Positions 46,132 to 59,000 of a stretch of DNA of 64,000 nucleotides are shown piece after piece. Origin of the DNA: Cercis canadensis (lineage: Eukaryota > Streptophyta > Magnoliopsida > Fabales > Fabaceae); assembly GCA_003255065.1 (NCBI GenBank), contig QAOA01003028.1:1366440-1430439 (forward strand), written 5' to 3'. The notes below the pieces were generated by a model. The model did no database searches and had not been told where the DNA came from. It worked only from the letters and a program-made list of their open reading frames with translations. The translations under genes were made by a program, and so were the position numbers. Numbering within the stretch: the stretch's first letter is position 1; every line of letters begins with the position of its first letter.

Positions 46132-47260
46132 AAAATGTTTTGAAATGTCAGCTTAAGTCTTTTTCACAAAAATTGAATACTTCAGCAATAATCATTAGTC
46201 TTTTTCAGATGAATGGAAAAAAAAAAAATTTCTTAGAAAAATTTAATAGCTGAAACAATTAAGGCATAATGTACCAAACAAAAACTGAGAAATTTCACAA
46301 CATTGACTTGTTCAATTAGCATATCTATTCCTTCAGGAATTTGGAGTTTTTGTGCATCATTTGTTATGGTACAATTGATATTGGTGGTTGTTCTTCTGAT
46401 CAACCCTCTATAAATGTTTTGAAATGTCAGCTTTAGTTTTTTTCACAAAAATTTAATACTTCAGCAATGATCATTAGTCTTTTTCACATGAATGAAAAAA
46501 AAAAAATCTTAGAAAAATTTAGTAGCTGAAACAATTAAGGCATAATGTACTAAAAAGAAACTGGGAAATTTTACAACATTGATTTGTTCAATTTGCATAT
46601 CTAGTCCTTCAGGATTTGGAGTTTTGTTGCATCCTTTGTTATGGTACAATTGATATTAGTGGTTGTCCTTCTGATCAACCGTCTATAAATGTTTTGAAAT
46701 GTCAGCTTTAGTCTTTTTCACAAAAATTTAATACTTCAGCAATGATCATTAGTCTTTTTCACATGAATGAAAAAAAAAAAAATTCTTAGAAAAATTTAGT
46801 AGCTGAAACAATTAAGGCATAATGTACTAAAAAGAAACTGGGAAATTTTACAACATTGATTTGTTCAATTTGCATATCTAGTCCTTCAGGATTTGGAGTT
46901 TTGTTGCATCCTTTGTTATGGTACAATTGATATTAGTGGTTGTCCTTCTGATCAACCGTCTATAAATGTTTTGAAATGTCAGCTTTAGTCTTTTTCACAA
47001 AAATTTAATACTTCAGCAATGATCATTAGTCTTTTTCACATGAATGAAAAAAAAAAAAAAACATTTTTTTCTTAAAAAAATTTAGTGTCTGAAACAATTA
47101 AGGCATAATGTACTAAAAAGAAACTGGGAAATTTTACAACATTGATTTGTTCAATTAGCATATCTAGTCCTTCTAGAATTTGGAGTTTTGGTGCATCCTT
47201 TGTTATGGTACAATTGATATTGGTGGCTGTCCTTCTGATCAACCCTCTATAAATGTTTTG
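46132..47260 (+). repeat. Tandem array of four ~280-bp units
   Basis: Units start with AAATGTTTTGAAATGTCAGC at about 46132, 46412, 46687 and 46964; a fifth begins at 47251 and diverges at once. Periods are 280, 275, 277 and 287 bases. Units 2 to 4 are nearly identical; unit 1 is more diverged. Each holds TAGTCTTTTTCACATGAATG, a poly-A tract of changing length, and a CAATTGATATTxGTGGTTGT segment. No open reading frame is conserved. A further truncated piece lies at about 47480-47550. Confidence 0.88.
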
Positions 47261-47792
47261 ATCAATTTTTTCCAAATGCATTCTACTAGAAATCTAGCAG
47301 ATCATCTTCAACATAAAGACTTTAAAATTTTGCTAATGTGTAATCTTAGTCTCTATGTCCCTTATATTAATATTTGGATCACAAACCATTTACGCCATGT
47401 GAAGAGTCTCTTAAGTTAGGTACCTTTGAAGGAAACCTGAACTTCCTCAATTATTAGAGCATTCTCAATTCAACGCCGGTATATAAAAGAAATTGGGAAA
47501 TTTCACAACACTGACTTGTTCAATTAGCATGTCTAGTCCTTCTGGCATTGAGAGTGAGAAAAGATGTATAAGGGTGTGGTTGTAACGAAGATGGATAGTA
47601 TAGTCATCTTCTTGAAAAACCAAAATAAGAAAAAAAAAAAATTGTCCTAATAGAGTGTTGTTTGGTGGCATCTGTCACTCGTCATGGTCTTGGTCGTTGC
47701 AGTCTTCCAGAAATTAAAGTTAATTTATTGAAGAAGTTGAAAGTTCAATTTTTTTGCATTGAAAGTTCATATTGCTTGATGGTGATATTCAG

Positions 47793-47903
47793 CCTTCAAT
47801 TGGAGAGATGTCAAACTCGAAGGTTATCAATGTGGCCTACAAGAATTTTTCTGGCAAAGTGCCAAAAGAAATACTCTTGGGATTCATCTCATTACAAGTT
47901 TGA
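47793..47903 (+). pseudogene. Leucine-rich-repeat receptor remnant
   Basis: One frame reads PSIGEMSNSKVINVAYKNFS then GKVPKEILLGFISLQV and stops. This resembles the plant LRR consensus with SIGxLSNLKVLNLAxNNFSG and KVPKEI. Only about 37 codons are recognisable and no signal peptide or kinase lies nearby, so this is a decayed fragment of an LRR protein gene. Confidence 0.55.
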
Positions 47904-48194
47904 GATTGTCAAATAATAACTGGCAGAGCCAAATTGAGATTTTTAAGTATATTGATGATGAATAATAAGCAGTGGTGGAATTTTCACAATCTTTTTTGGT
48001 GAACAAAGATAGGAAACAGCAGGCTAACGTCTTAGAAAAGTAATAACAATCTAGCACTCTCAGGACGCACTTGGAATTGCAATTAGCATAAAGACTACGT
48101 AGCAGAGCAAGTAATGTAAATTCAACTACATATATAAGGTTGAGATTCAATGAATATGACAATATCATGTTACCCCTAAAAGGAGAAAATCCTG

Positions 48195-48908
48195 ATCGTT
48201 GTTATCCCTTCAATCTTCACTTATATAACTAGAGAAAAAGACGTTTAAATTAACAACATCCTCATTTATTATTAAATTTGAGATATCAAACATAAAAAAA
48301 AAAAACTAACAATCATACACAGTATGCTGCAAAGCTATTAAAAACCATGAGCATGAGAGGAAAAAAAAATAATTTTTAACATGTTATCACAGCAAAAATA
48401 CAGAGACTTCAGCTCACATATCCAAGAAACATATATATAGGAGATAGTTAAACCAACATGTGACTAAGCTGTAAAATGTATTTGGGGACTTTAATACTCT
48501 TTTGCATTCAGTATAACTTATAGTTCCTTGAAACATTAAGACATCAAAGTCTACCTCTCCTAAACCTTCTCTGCCACACAAGTGGGTGGAGATTGCATCA
48601 CCCATTACCTATTTACCTCTCTAATGCATCTGTTTATTACATTCGGCTAGCAGATTACCAGAAAGCTTCACTCACTCAACATTTTAAACGCTTTTAATTG
48701 CGCAGACCAAAATAGAAATTCAATCAAAATAGTTCAATGTAAATTTAGTAAATATATCAAATTCATCTCTTAGAAGCAAAATCAAAGAAAGACTGCAACG
48801 TTTTAGAAAAAAAAAAATCAGTACAAATGAATGTGGAATGATATTAATGCACTGTATCCTTTATGAACCGATCATATAACTGTGTATTATGGTGAAGAAT
48901 CTAAAATT
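48195..48908 (-). repeat. Partial duplicate of the lysine-rich gene's 5'UTR intron
   Basis: The sequence starting GTTATCCCTTCAATCTTCAC follows 41839-42560 closely, including CAATCATACA and the AACCATGAGCATGA block. The coding exon and the leader exon are absent. The copy runs straight into the repeat at 48908-49800. Confidence 0.8.
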
Positions 48909-49800
48909 CTGTGAGTGGGGCTAGGAGAGGAGAAGGGTTGGAATTCAACGTATTAGCTTTGATGATCAACATGATGAAATGAGACTTCAATAAAGAAGAG
49001 GTAATAAAAGAGTATTGCAATTATCCATTCATGAACTATGGACATCACACATGGTTAAAAGGGGTTACGAGCAGGGTCATTTTTCACTAGCATCCAAAAC
49101 AAATTTTTTATGTGTACGAAGTTTACATGACAAATATTTTTAATAGGATATCCTAATAGTTGAGCACTCGATATTTCATTATGAAAGTTGTATTCAAATT
49201 TTATTGGGATGGAGTGGGATAAATTTTCAAGAAATGATAGATTATATTCTGTTGTATAGCCTCCCTTAAAAAAATAAATAAATAAGTGTGCATGAGTAGG
49301 ACTGAGGCAATTTTTTAGGTCGAAGAAAAGGCAAAAGTCTGAAGTGAAGAAGAATATGCCATTATACCTTCTGCGGAATGCTTAACAACTAAGTTTCATC
49401 ATTTGTATGACGTTCGATTAATATCTCAAGTAGTTATGTATTTAGCCTTTAATATTGTAAGTTCTCAAAACCTTAGATCAAATCCTATTTTATTATGGTA
49501 GTATTATTGATGACTTAAATGTCTATTTTTTTTTATATGAGAATTTTTTGAAAAATATGTAAATATACATTATAATGTAAATATTCTATCTTTAAAAAAA
49601 AAGTTATATCATTTGTATAATACAAGAAAATAGACAAAATCATTTGGAAAATTATTTTAAGAGATGAAGTTAACAACTAATTACTTATAAAAGATAATAA
49701 TCAAACAGATAGAAAATTAAAAAACAAAAGAAATATGTGCTTAGAACATGCATAATTATACATTGTTCTTAAGAAGATATTTTCCTCCACTAGTAGCTTG
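48908..49800 (+). repeat. Large direct repeat, copy 2
   Basis: This is the counterpart of 44505-45375, joined directly to the intron copy at 48195-48908. The sequence between those parts in the original (about 42560-44505, with leader, promoter and MITE) is missing here, so the duplicate is internally deleted or formed before the MITE arrived and then shortened. Confidence 0.75.
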
Positions 49801-50728
49801 ACCGAACTAAATTTTGGGTTACCACGAAATCCTGTTACACTGGTTTTATTCGAAGGCCTTTATATGCAAAGAATATGAAGTGTAGGGCCTTGTGCATTTG
49901 ATGTTTCTCTGAAATTTCTGAGGCAATGAAGTGTTGAGAGGGACCTCATTACTCTTCCAATCCTGCCTAGAAAATCCCCCCTCCCCTCACTCGACCCTTT
50001 CCCTTTCATAATTCCATCTCACTTGGTCACTTTCTTTTAATGAGTATGATAGAGTGATCGAGTACATATGCTCAACCGATAAGAACATGTGACTTTTTTG
50101 AAAGCTTGATATGAGGAAACAATCCACGAGTAGGGCTAGGAGAGGAGAACGGTTGGAATTCAAAATATTAGCTTTGATTATTAAACATGAAAATATGAGA
50201 AGGGTTGGAATTCAACATATTAGCTTTGATTATTAAACGTGATGATATGTCACTTCAATAAAGAAGACGTAAGAGTATGGCAATTATCTATTCATGAACT
50301 ATAGACATGAGACATCGTTAAAAGAGGTTACGAGAACGGTCATTTTTCACCAGAACCCAAAAAAAAAAAAAAAAAGTTTTCGATGTGCGCTCAAAGTTTA
50401 CATGACAAATGTTTTCAATTGAACACTCAATATTTCATTATGAAAGTTGTGTTTAAATTTTATTGGGATAAAATGGTAAATGTTTAGAAGATGATAGATT
50501 ACATTTTGTTGTGCAACCTCCATTGAAAAAATAAATAAACAAGTGTGCATGATGATAGAGGCAAAAATCTGACGTCACAAACAATGTGTCATTATACCTT
50601 CATCGAATACGTATACGTCTTAACACATAGAATGGATAATCATCACCACTTATATGTTAAATTTGAAAATGGATTACAATCCTAACAGGATTATTGACAA
50701 ACAAAACTAGAAACTAATTTACTAAGAT
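49800..50728. other. Intergenic DNA with a third partial repeat copy
   Basis: The block 50127-50580 repeats the left part of 44505-45375 again, and within it a segment of about 55 bases containing GGTTGGAATTCAA and TTAGCTTTGATTATTAAAC is doubled (50150-50235). The right end should hold the 3'UTR of the next gene. Nothing else was seen. Confidence 0.5.
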
Positions 50729-51938
50729 TTAGGCCAAATAAGATTTGGCAATACTTCCATCTCCACCCTTCGGGTAAAAGCCTCCGGGGATGTGTTCATT
50801 GCCACTTCCATATACAATCCTTAATATCTCCTCTGCACTCCTTTCATATGCAATAGAATACTTGTCCCCTGCAAGCACATTTCCTACAATCTTTCCCTCA
50901 GCACCTTCAGCCAAAGGAACCACAAGCCCTTCATCCTTCAAACCTGCACGCCCTAACTTATTCCTTAGCTCAGAAATGCGATTTGTAAACTCAGCTACAC
51001 TTATCCCATATGGTTTCACAGCCAAAGCTGCACGCTCATATAGCAAGCCACGAATGACTGCATCTTGTCCAGACTCTACGCCCAAAAGGCCCGCAACAAG
51101 CTGCATATTACAATGAATATAAATCAAAACACCAAAAGTTAATTAACTAGGTCAATTTATGGCTTTATAAATTGTTTTGCAGAATTACAGGTTCTTACTC
51201 TTTTAGCAGTAGCACTTTGCAACTTCGGGTTTATTCCAACATATCCAGTCAGTCCAACATATGGAATCACGTAGGATGCAAGCAAGTAGTTGACTTCATT
51301 GGCATAAGGATCAAAAGGAGGATTCAGAGGATGCTCAAATGCATCATCCATGACTTTGGCAAATGCTGCCGCGGTTAAATTCAATAAAGGCCTAGGGAAC
51401 CCTTTAACTGCATTTTTTATCGCCCTGCATTTTGGAAAAACCAAAACAATAAGCCATTAATTTGGATAAAATAAAAGACTTGTGATTGAGATGAATACTA
51501 ATGAGATCTGGAATTTATATAAGATTTCTGAAGGCAATCATATTATTTGAAAGAAAAAATAAACAAAAATAGAAGAGCTATAATGTTCTTTCAAGCAGTG
51601 AATAAAGAAAACATATAGAACCTCAAATGTCCAACTTCTTGGTATGCAAACTGCAAGATGATGTCTTTGATGAGAGGACTCAAGTTGGCCTGTTTACCAC
51701 CGATGGGTGATTTACCTCCCATGGTCAATTCTGGAGCAACAACGTCTAATCCAACTCCCAAAGAACCATACAGAAAGAACTCAGCTTCTAAGTATTCTAA
51801 ATTGAGAGGAAATTCAACAAGTTCTATATCAGAAGAAGGTAGTGTGGAGCCATTATTGGCACTGTGAGAATTGGGGATTTGAAGGGCAAAAAGCAATGCA
51901 ACAATGGTTATAGTAATGCTTGATGCATGAAGCGCCAT
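50729..51938 (-). CDS. Ferritin-like desiccation-related protein, PCC13-62 type, 3 exons, 304 aa
   Basis: In gene order the exons are 51938-51622, 51424-51199 and 51100-50729, with an open frame and consensus splice sites. The ATG opens a signal peptide (MALHASSITITIVALLFALQ, then IPNSHS). The Ferritin_2 helices follow: LEYLEAEFFLYGSLG (about 48-62), FAYQEVGHLRAIKN (about 97-110, with an ExxH ligand-like pair), and a third around NEVNYLLASYVIPYVGLTGY (about 146-165). The C-terminal part has GVESGQDAVIRGLLY and GGFYPKGGDGSIA, both typical of the PCC13-62 group first found in the resurrection plant Craterostigma. Length is close to the family's usual 310. The protein is likely secreted or vacuolar and linked to dehydration tolerance; its biochemical activity is unproven. 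Confidence 0.93.
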
Positions 51939-51984
51939 GTCTGTGACTATGAGATGAACGTGCTTGTTGCTGAATGTCCTATGC

Positions 51985-51994
51985 CTTTATATAG
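51985..51994 (-). promoter_or_regulatory. TATA box of the PCC13-62-type gene
   Basis: On the minus strand CTATATAAAG lies 47 bases before the ATG, implying a very short leader of about 15-20 bases. Confidence 0.6.
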
Positions 51995-52251
51995 CCCAAG
52001 AACGCTCTGTAGCTTGGTAGATAACGCTTTGATATCCTACCTACTGCATTGTATATATGATGTCATTTATCTGGTTTGGATGATAACGATGATGTCAAAC
52101 TCTAGTAATTGCATTTTGCAGATATATTTTCTTTATTGTAAGGATGACTTTTATTGTGATAGTTTTCGTTTATATAATAAATAATTACTTCATATTTAAG
52201 GATATCTTTCCAAAATATTGAAAAGGGAAGGGAGTTATATAGTAGTAATAG

Positions 52252-52644
52252 TGTTAGAAGTTAATTCAAAAATAATGTCATGAGTTACATAGTTAAGCTA
52301 GGAGGGTTACAAAGTTAAATCATATGTTACTGGTTATAGGTCACATTGTAACTCCTCAATGAATTTAGGTATTAAGACACTAATTATTAGAAATAATAAG
52401 ACCCTATGTAATTGTTCTAGTTAGAGTTATAATTTGTAATCTAAAGAATTCTTAAGAGTACTATATAAGGAGATGTTGTATGAGTCTCAAAAGCATCAAC
52501 TAAGACAAGATTATGCAAAGTTATAGAAAGTCATTTCAGTCCCTTATTTTTCTCTCTCTAATATTTTTTTTTTATCTAGATTGCTTATTTGATCTTAAGC
52601 CTACCATACATTCATGTAGTGCATAATTTTTAGATTCTCTAACA
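52252..52644 (+). mobile_element. Solo LTR of a Copia-like retrotransposon
   Basis: The 393-bp sequence starts TGTTAGAAG and ends CTCTAACA, giving TG...CA ends with short inverted repeats. AATAG flanks it on both sides (52247-52251 and 52645-52649), a 5-base target-site duplication. A TATATAAGG promoter-like box lies inside. No internal region adjoins it, so it is a solo LTR left by recombination. The superfamily is inferred from its form. Confidence 0.8.
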
Positions 52645-52649
52645 AATAG

Positions 52650-53019
52650 AACAATTGACATCAAACACTCTAGTTTATATAACTAGAAGATATGTCAATA
52701 GACCGACAAATTATTGGCAAACAACAATCTTTTATTTTCTAAAAATGTATCATTAACATAAAATATAGAACTCAAATTTTCATTCACTTTAATTCTTTAG
52801 AACTAATTTTGAAGTATACACGGCTTCATAAGCTTTCAAAAAATCCAAACTATAATGTTAAAGCATTACTATACACATTAGAACTCATTTTGTGCACTAA
52901 CCCAGGTTTGGAATCATCTACCCACATAGCATATAGTAAACCTTATTTCCTTAACTCTCTATCATCCCGCTTCCTCTCATATGCCCCAAATTCATGAGTC
53001 ATAACCTAGTGGTTTCATC
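52650..53019. other. Short intergenic DNA
   Basis: No gene or repeat could be supported. The last eight bases, GTTTCATC, form the target-site duplication of the element that follows. Confidence 0.5.
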
Positions 53020-56000
53020 CAATGTTTTAAAAACCGGTTCGATTGGTGCCCGGTTAGGATATCGGTTCAGTTAGAAGGGGTAAATCGTTTGGGCTGTCAA
53101 AGCAGTAAAAATCCGTGAGAATTGGTAAAAATCAGTAAAACCGCTAAACCAATACCGGTTTGCAATAATTAGACGATTCAAAGATTTTATTTTTTTTAAA
53201 AAAAAGTTTGGATTTTCACTCCCAATTTCAGCTCATGCAGTGCCTGAGCTTCTTCATTCTGTTATCTCTTTTCCCCCATTCCTTCTCCACTATCCGCCCT
53301 ATTCTCCATTCAATCTCCGGCAGACACCCATCAACACCGGTGGACACACCTGCGTTCTCCTATTTCTGGCACTGGTGAGATTTTTTACTTTTCCTTTGCA
53401 TGCTTTTAGGATAGTTTGATTTGTGGCTCGTTTGATTTCCGGCACATGTTCTATAGAGACAAAAAATGAGCTTCATATATAGGTCTTTGGTTCGTGTAAT
53501 GCTTGCTTTTCATTGCACCGTGAGTCTAATTGCTGTTCAAAGATTGCTTATATTTTGGTAGATATGTATTTGGGCGTTCTCTGATTTTGGTGGGTTATGA
53601 AGTCAGATACTAATATAAAGAATTATGGGCGCTGTTGGATTCGATTCCTATGTCTATGTTTTCCATAATCACTTTGAGTCTATGCATGTTAGATTTCATT
53701 TGGTGTTCAGTCTTTCTGTGATGAACTGAGGATGTGAAATTCTGTTTTGGACATTGGCCTTATGATCTGAACTTTATTGGTCTTAAACTGTGGTTAGTTC
53801 AATATTCTATTCTTTGTTTTTGGACTATATATGCTTGATGAGATTTTGTATACACCTTATGTAGTTTTGAGATTGTACATATACGGAGAGAATAAAATGA
53901 GAAAAGCAATTAAATTCTTTTTGGACAGTATTCTATGGATGCTATTTCTATTTATTAGACACGTCAGCAAGAATTAGTGTAGTTATTATCTGCGTGTAGT
54001 TAGTTAGTTATTACCCACGTGTAGTTAGTTAGATGAGTTGGCATATTAGCTGGAGTAAGTTAACAATTTTGTTATGCTTGAATAGTGGGTTCTGTGCTTC
54101 TGGTATAAAATATACCAGCTCTGTGTAAATTACTTAAATGAATTCAGTTTCTCATTTTCTTCAGTCTTGTTGTTCATTCTCTGAGTCTCTATCATAATAT
54201 GGTATCAGAGCAAATACGCTCTTCTTCCTCTGTGCATTGAAGCTCGATCACAACAATACCTCTTTGTTTCTTCTTCTTTCTTGAGCAATTCGTTAATGGC
54301 AAATTCCACCATTGACGATGCTTCGAATCCTCTTTTTCTTCACCCTTCGGACTCTCCGGGGCTCACTCTGGTGTCACAAGTCCTCACCGGAGATAACTAT
54401 CATTCATGGCATCGAGCCATGCGCATGGCATTGCTGGCCAAGAACAAGCTCGGTTTGGTCGATGGATCATTACAAGTCCTTGATGCGAGTGATGTTTAAC
54501 TCTATTTGGCTTGGCAGCGCAACAACAACATTGTGGCGTCTTGGTTGCTCAACTCAGTGTCCAAAGAAATCACTACTAGTGTGATATATACTGAAACTGT
54601 TGCTGATATATGGAGAGATCTCCAAGAAAGGTATCAACAACAAAATGGCCCACGGATTTTTCAACTGAAGAAGGAATTGGTTAATCTTTCACAAGGAACA
54701 ATGACAGTGGGACAATATTTCACTAAACTCAAAGGAATCTAGGAAGAGCTTGGTGAATATCGCCCAGTGTGTCAATGCACCTGTGGAGGTGCAAGGCCAG
54801 TTGTTGACCATTTACTTCAAGAACACATACTCTGTTTTCTGATGGGACTCAATGATTCCTATTCACATATTCTAGGACAAATCTTGTTAATGGATTCTTT
54901 CCCTCCAATCAACAAGGTCTTCTTCTTGGTTATTCAAGAAGAAAAACAAAGGGAAATTGACACTATGTCAAATCCAATTGATGCTCAAGCAGCTTATGTT
55001 GTCACACATTCCTCCAGAAACACTTCTAATGGTAGATCGAGGTATGTCAAGAAAGATAGACCACTGTGTGCTCACTGTGGTGTTCTTGGACACACAAAGG
55101 ACAAGTGCTACAAACTTCATGGATATCCACCAGGATATAAGAAAGGTAGACAGGCAAGAAATGTGAATCAAGTATCCACCACAGGTGTGAATCCATTAAT
55201 GGAACCTTCTGTGGAAATGACATCGTAGCAGTACCAACAACTGATCCATTTGCTTCAAACTCAATTGTCACAGGCAGCCATACCTGCTATAGACACTTAT
55301 GCAGAATCCAACCCCATTGGTATGATTCTTTCTACAATCAATAAATCTTCTATTGTTAATTCACATTCTTGGATAATTGATTCCAGAGCCACTTCACATG
55401 TTTGTCATTCCATAAATTCCTTTACCACCTATACACTTTTGAAAAATCAATTTGTCAGTCTGCCAAATCAATCTAAAGTTTCAGTAGCAGCTATAGGCAC
55501 AGTCCATTTATCACCTTCTTTTCTGTTGCACCAAGTGCTTTACATGCCAGATTTTCACATAAATCTCATATCAGTAGTAGCTTTGTTGCAATATTCATCA
55601 TTAACTGTTACTTTCCACAATAATTCATTCCAAATCCAGGATCCCAAGCAATTGAGGATAATTGGCAGGGGTGATATGTGCGAAGGTTTATACATTTACC
55701 AACACCAAGCTCCTGCTGATATAGGACACATTCATGCTGTTCAAGACCCTTCCATTCAGTCTTTGCATTCTTTCAATAATTCTAGTTGTATTTCAGCTTC
55801 ACATAACTCAAGTCATGCACACTTGTGGCTTGCAAGATTAGGTCATCTATCTGACAGAATATTAAAAGTGCTCAGTAATAAAATTCCTTTCTCTTTTCCT
55901 TTGAATTACTCTTCACATAATTGTCAAGTTTGTCCACTTTCAAAACTTCGTAGACTCTCTTTTCCTTCATCTAATAACATGTCCAATAATGCATTTTACC

Positions 56001-59000
56001 TGGTTCACTGTGACATTTGAGGCCCTTATCATCACCCTACTTATGATGGTAAGACTTACTTCCTCACAATTGTTGATGACTGCACACGCTTCACATGGAT
56101 TTACCTACTGAAACAAAAATCAGATGCTTCCAGTTGCATCATTAATTTCTTTGCCATGATCAAAACTCAATTTGGCAAAGTCATCAAACAACTTCGTTCT
56201 GACAATGCAAAAGAATTAGCCTTGACAGCCTTCTTGCAAAAAGAAGGAGTGGTTCATCAATTCTCTTGTCCATATAGGCCTGAGCAAAATTCTGTGGTGG
56301 AAAGGAAGCATCAGCATTTGCTCAATGTAGCAAGGTCTTTAATGTTTTAGGCTAACCTTCCTTTACAATTTTGGGGAGAATGCATCCTGACAGCAATGTT
56401 CCTCATTAATAGAACACTATCTCCATTGCTTAAACACCAAACTCCTTGCCACCTACTATATGCCAAGACACCAAATTATGCAGCTTTCAAGGTCTTTGGA
56501 TGCTTGTGTTTCACCTCTACTCCATTACATACCAGAAACAAATTCTCTCCAAGATCAGTCACTGCTGTTTTCATGGGTTATCCAATAGGTTACAAAGGCT
56601 ATAAACTCTACAACCTCAAAACCAGAAAATTCATCATTTCCAGAGATGTCTCTTTTCATGAATCTGTTTTTCCCTTTCAAGCCATACCATCCTCACTAGT
56701 GGCCATGGATATGTTTCAACAACTAGTCATTCCAATCTCTCAGAATGACCCTGGTTGTCATACCACTAATGTTGTCATTCCCTCTGTGCCACCAGCCTCC
56801 TTTGAACCTGTTACCACCATTGAAACTGTTCCCAGCATTGAACCTGTTCTCACCTCCTCTGATTCCACCTCAGTATCTCTTCCTGAGTCACTTCCCTCAA
56901 CACCTGCTCCCACACCTCGCAAGACCAGCAGAACACTCAAGCCACCTACTTATTTGCAAGACTATGTCTGCTCACTGCCAGCTCCTGCCACCACCTATCC
57001 TATCCAACAGGTGGTCACCTATGACAAATTATCCATTGCCTACAAGACCTTCATTATGCAAGTGTCTACCGTGTATGAACCTCAGTTTTATCATCAAGCC
57101 ATCAAATTCCCTGAATGGCGGTTGGCAATGAAAGAAGAATTAGATGCTCTTGAAGCCAATCACACTTGGTCTGTGGTGCCACTTCCAAAGGACAGACACA
57201 CTGTTGGTTGCAGATGGTTATACAAGGTTAAATATAAAGCTGATGGAAGCTTAGATAGGCATAAAGCTCATTTGGTGGCTAAGGGCTATACACAGCAAGC
57301 AGGGATTGACTTCTTAGATACTTTCTCTCCTGTGGCAAAAATCACCACTATCAGGTTATCGCTTTCTGTTGCAACAGTCAGGAAATGGACTTTAGTTCAA
57401 CTTGATGTGAACAATGCCTTCTTGAATGGTGATTTATTTGAGGAAGTCTATATGCAGTTACCTTTGGGGTATCCAACACAGGGGGAGAACATGGTTTCTA
57501 AGTTGCACAAGTCCCTTTATGGCTTAAGGCAGGCCTCACGCCAATGGTTTCACAAGTTTTCCACCACCTTGATCCAGCATGGCTTCTCTCAATCTCACAG
57601 TGACTATTCTCTCTTTACTATTGGCAAAGGTCCCACACTAGTCATCCTTCTGGTTTATGTTGATGACATAGTCCTTGCAGGTCCTAATGTCAACATGGTG
57701 CATCATGTTCAATTACTATTGCAGAAGCTTTTCAAGCTCAAAGTCCTTGGGGACTTAAAATATTTCCTTGGCTTGGAGATTGCTCACTCCACCAAAGGCA
57801 TTTCCCTCTACCAACGCAAATATACTTTGCAATTATTGGAGGATACTGGTCTTTCAGCTTCCAAACCCATGTCCGTGCCTATGGATTCTAATTTGAAACT
57901 CAGTAAAACTGATGGGGAACTCTTGCCTGATGCTTCTATGTATCGCAGATTGATTGGCCGCCTCATGTATCTCATTATTTCAAGACCAGAAATTAACTAT
58001 GCTGTCAACAAACTAAGTCAGTTCATGTCCTGTCCACGTACTCCTCACCTGGCAGTTGTCTATCATCTTCTTCAGTATCTCAAGGCAAGCCCTGGCTAAG
58101 GACTCTTTTTCCCTAGAATTCCTTTCTCAACATCATTGCCTTTGCTGATGCAGATTGGGGAAGTTGCCTTGACACTAGGAGATCTACAACAGGTTACTGT
58201 GTTTTTATTGGTGATTCTTCAATTACTTGGAAATCAAAACGCCAACCTACTGTCTCGAGGTCTTCAGCTGAGGCTGAATATAGAGCCCTGGCCAGTGTTA
58301 CCAGTGAGCTCTTGTGGTTACGCCAATTGTGCAGAGTGTTTGCCATACCAGTACCTTTAGTCATGGTCTTCTGTGACAACCAATCTACCATCCATTTGGC
58401 TTCTAATCCTACTTCTCATGAGAGGTCCAAACATGTGGACATTGATTGTCATTTTATTCGTGAGCATGTCAACTCTAGCTTCATCAAGCTTGTACATGTC
58501 AAGTCCCAACATCAATTGGCTGATCTTTTGACAAAAGCAGTCCCTGCCACTCAGTTTCGCTTCTTACTTTCCAAGATGGGAGTATTAGACATTTATCTCC
58601 CACCTTGAGGGGAGTATTAGACACGTCAGCAAGAATTAGTGTAGTTATTATCTGCGTGTAGTTAGTTAGTTATTACCCACGTGTAGTTAGTTAGATGAGT
58701 TGGCGTATTAGCTGGAGTAAGTTAACAATTCTGTTATGCTTGAATAGTGGGTTCTGTGCTTCTGGTATAAAATATACCAGCTCTGTGTAAATTACTTAAA
58801 TGAATTCAGTTTCTCATTTTCTTCAGTCTTGTTGTTCATTCTCTGAGTCTCTGTCATAATACTATTCACGGGTTGGATCCTACTACAAATTATTTGTTAG
58901 AGATTCTCGCCCTCACAAGGATTTTTCTCTAAATATTCATGGCCATCTCTTCTGAATTTCTAATAAGCAAGGCATTTTGAAAAAGTTAGAAATTAAACTA

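Noticed and set aside
47180-47419. A 79-codon frame at the end of the tandem array
   Set aside because: It starts inside the last array unit and the matching frame is not kept in the other units.
54281-58608. Several open frames with polyprotein similarity as host genes
   Set aside because: They lie between matching LTRs with a primer-binding site and are parts of one broken Copia element, not cellular genes.
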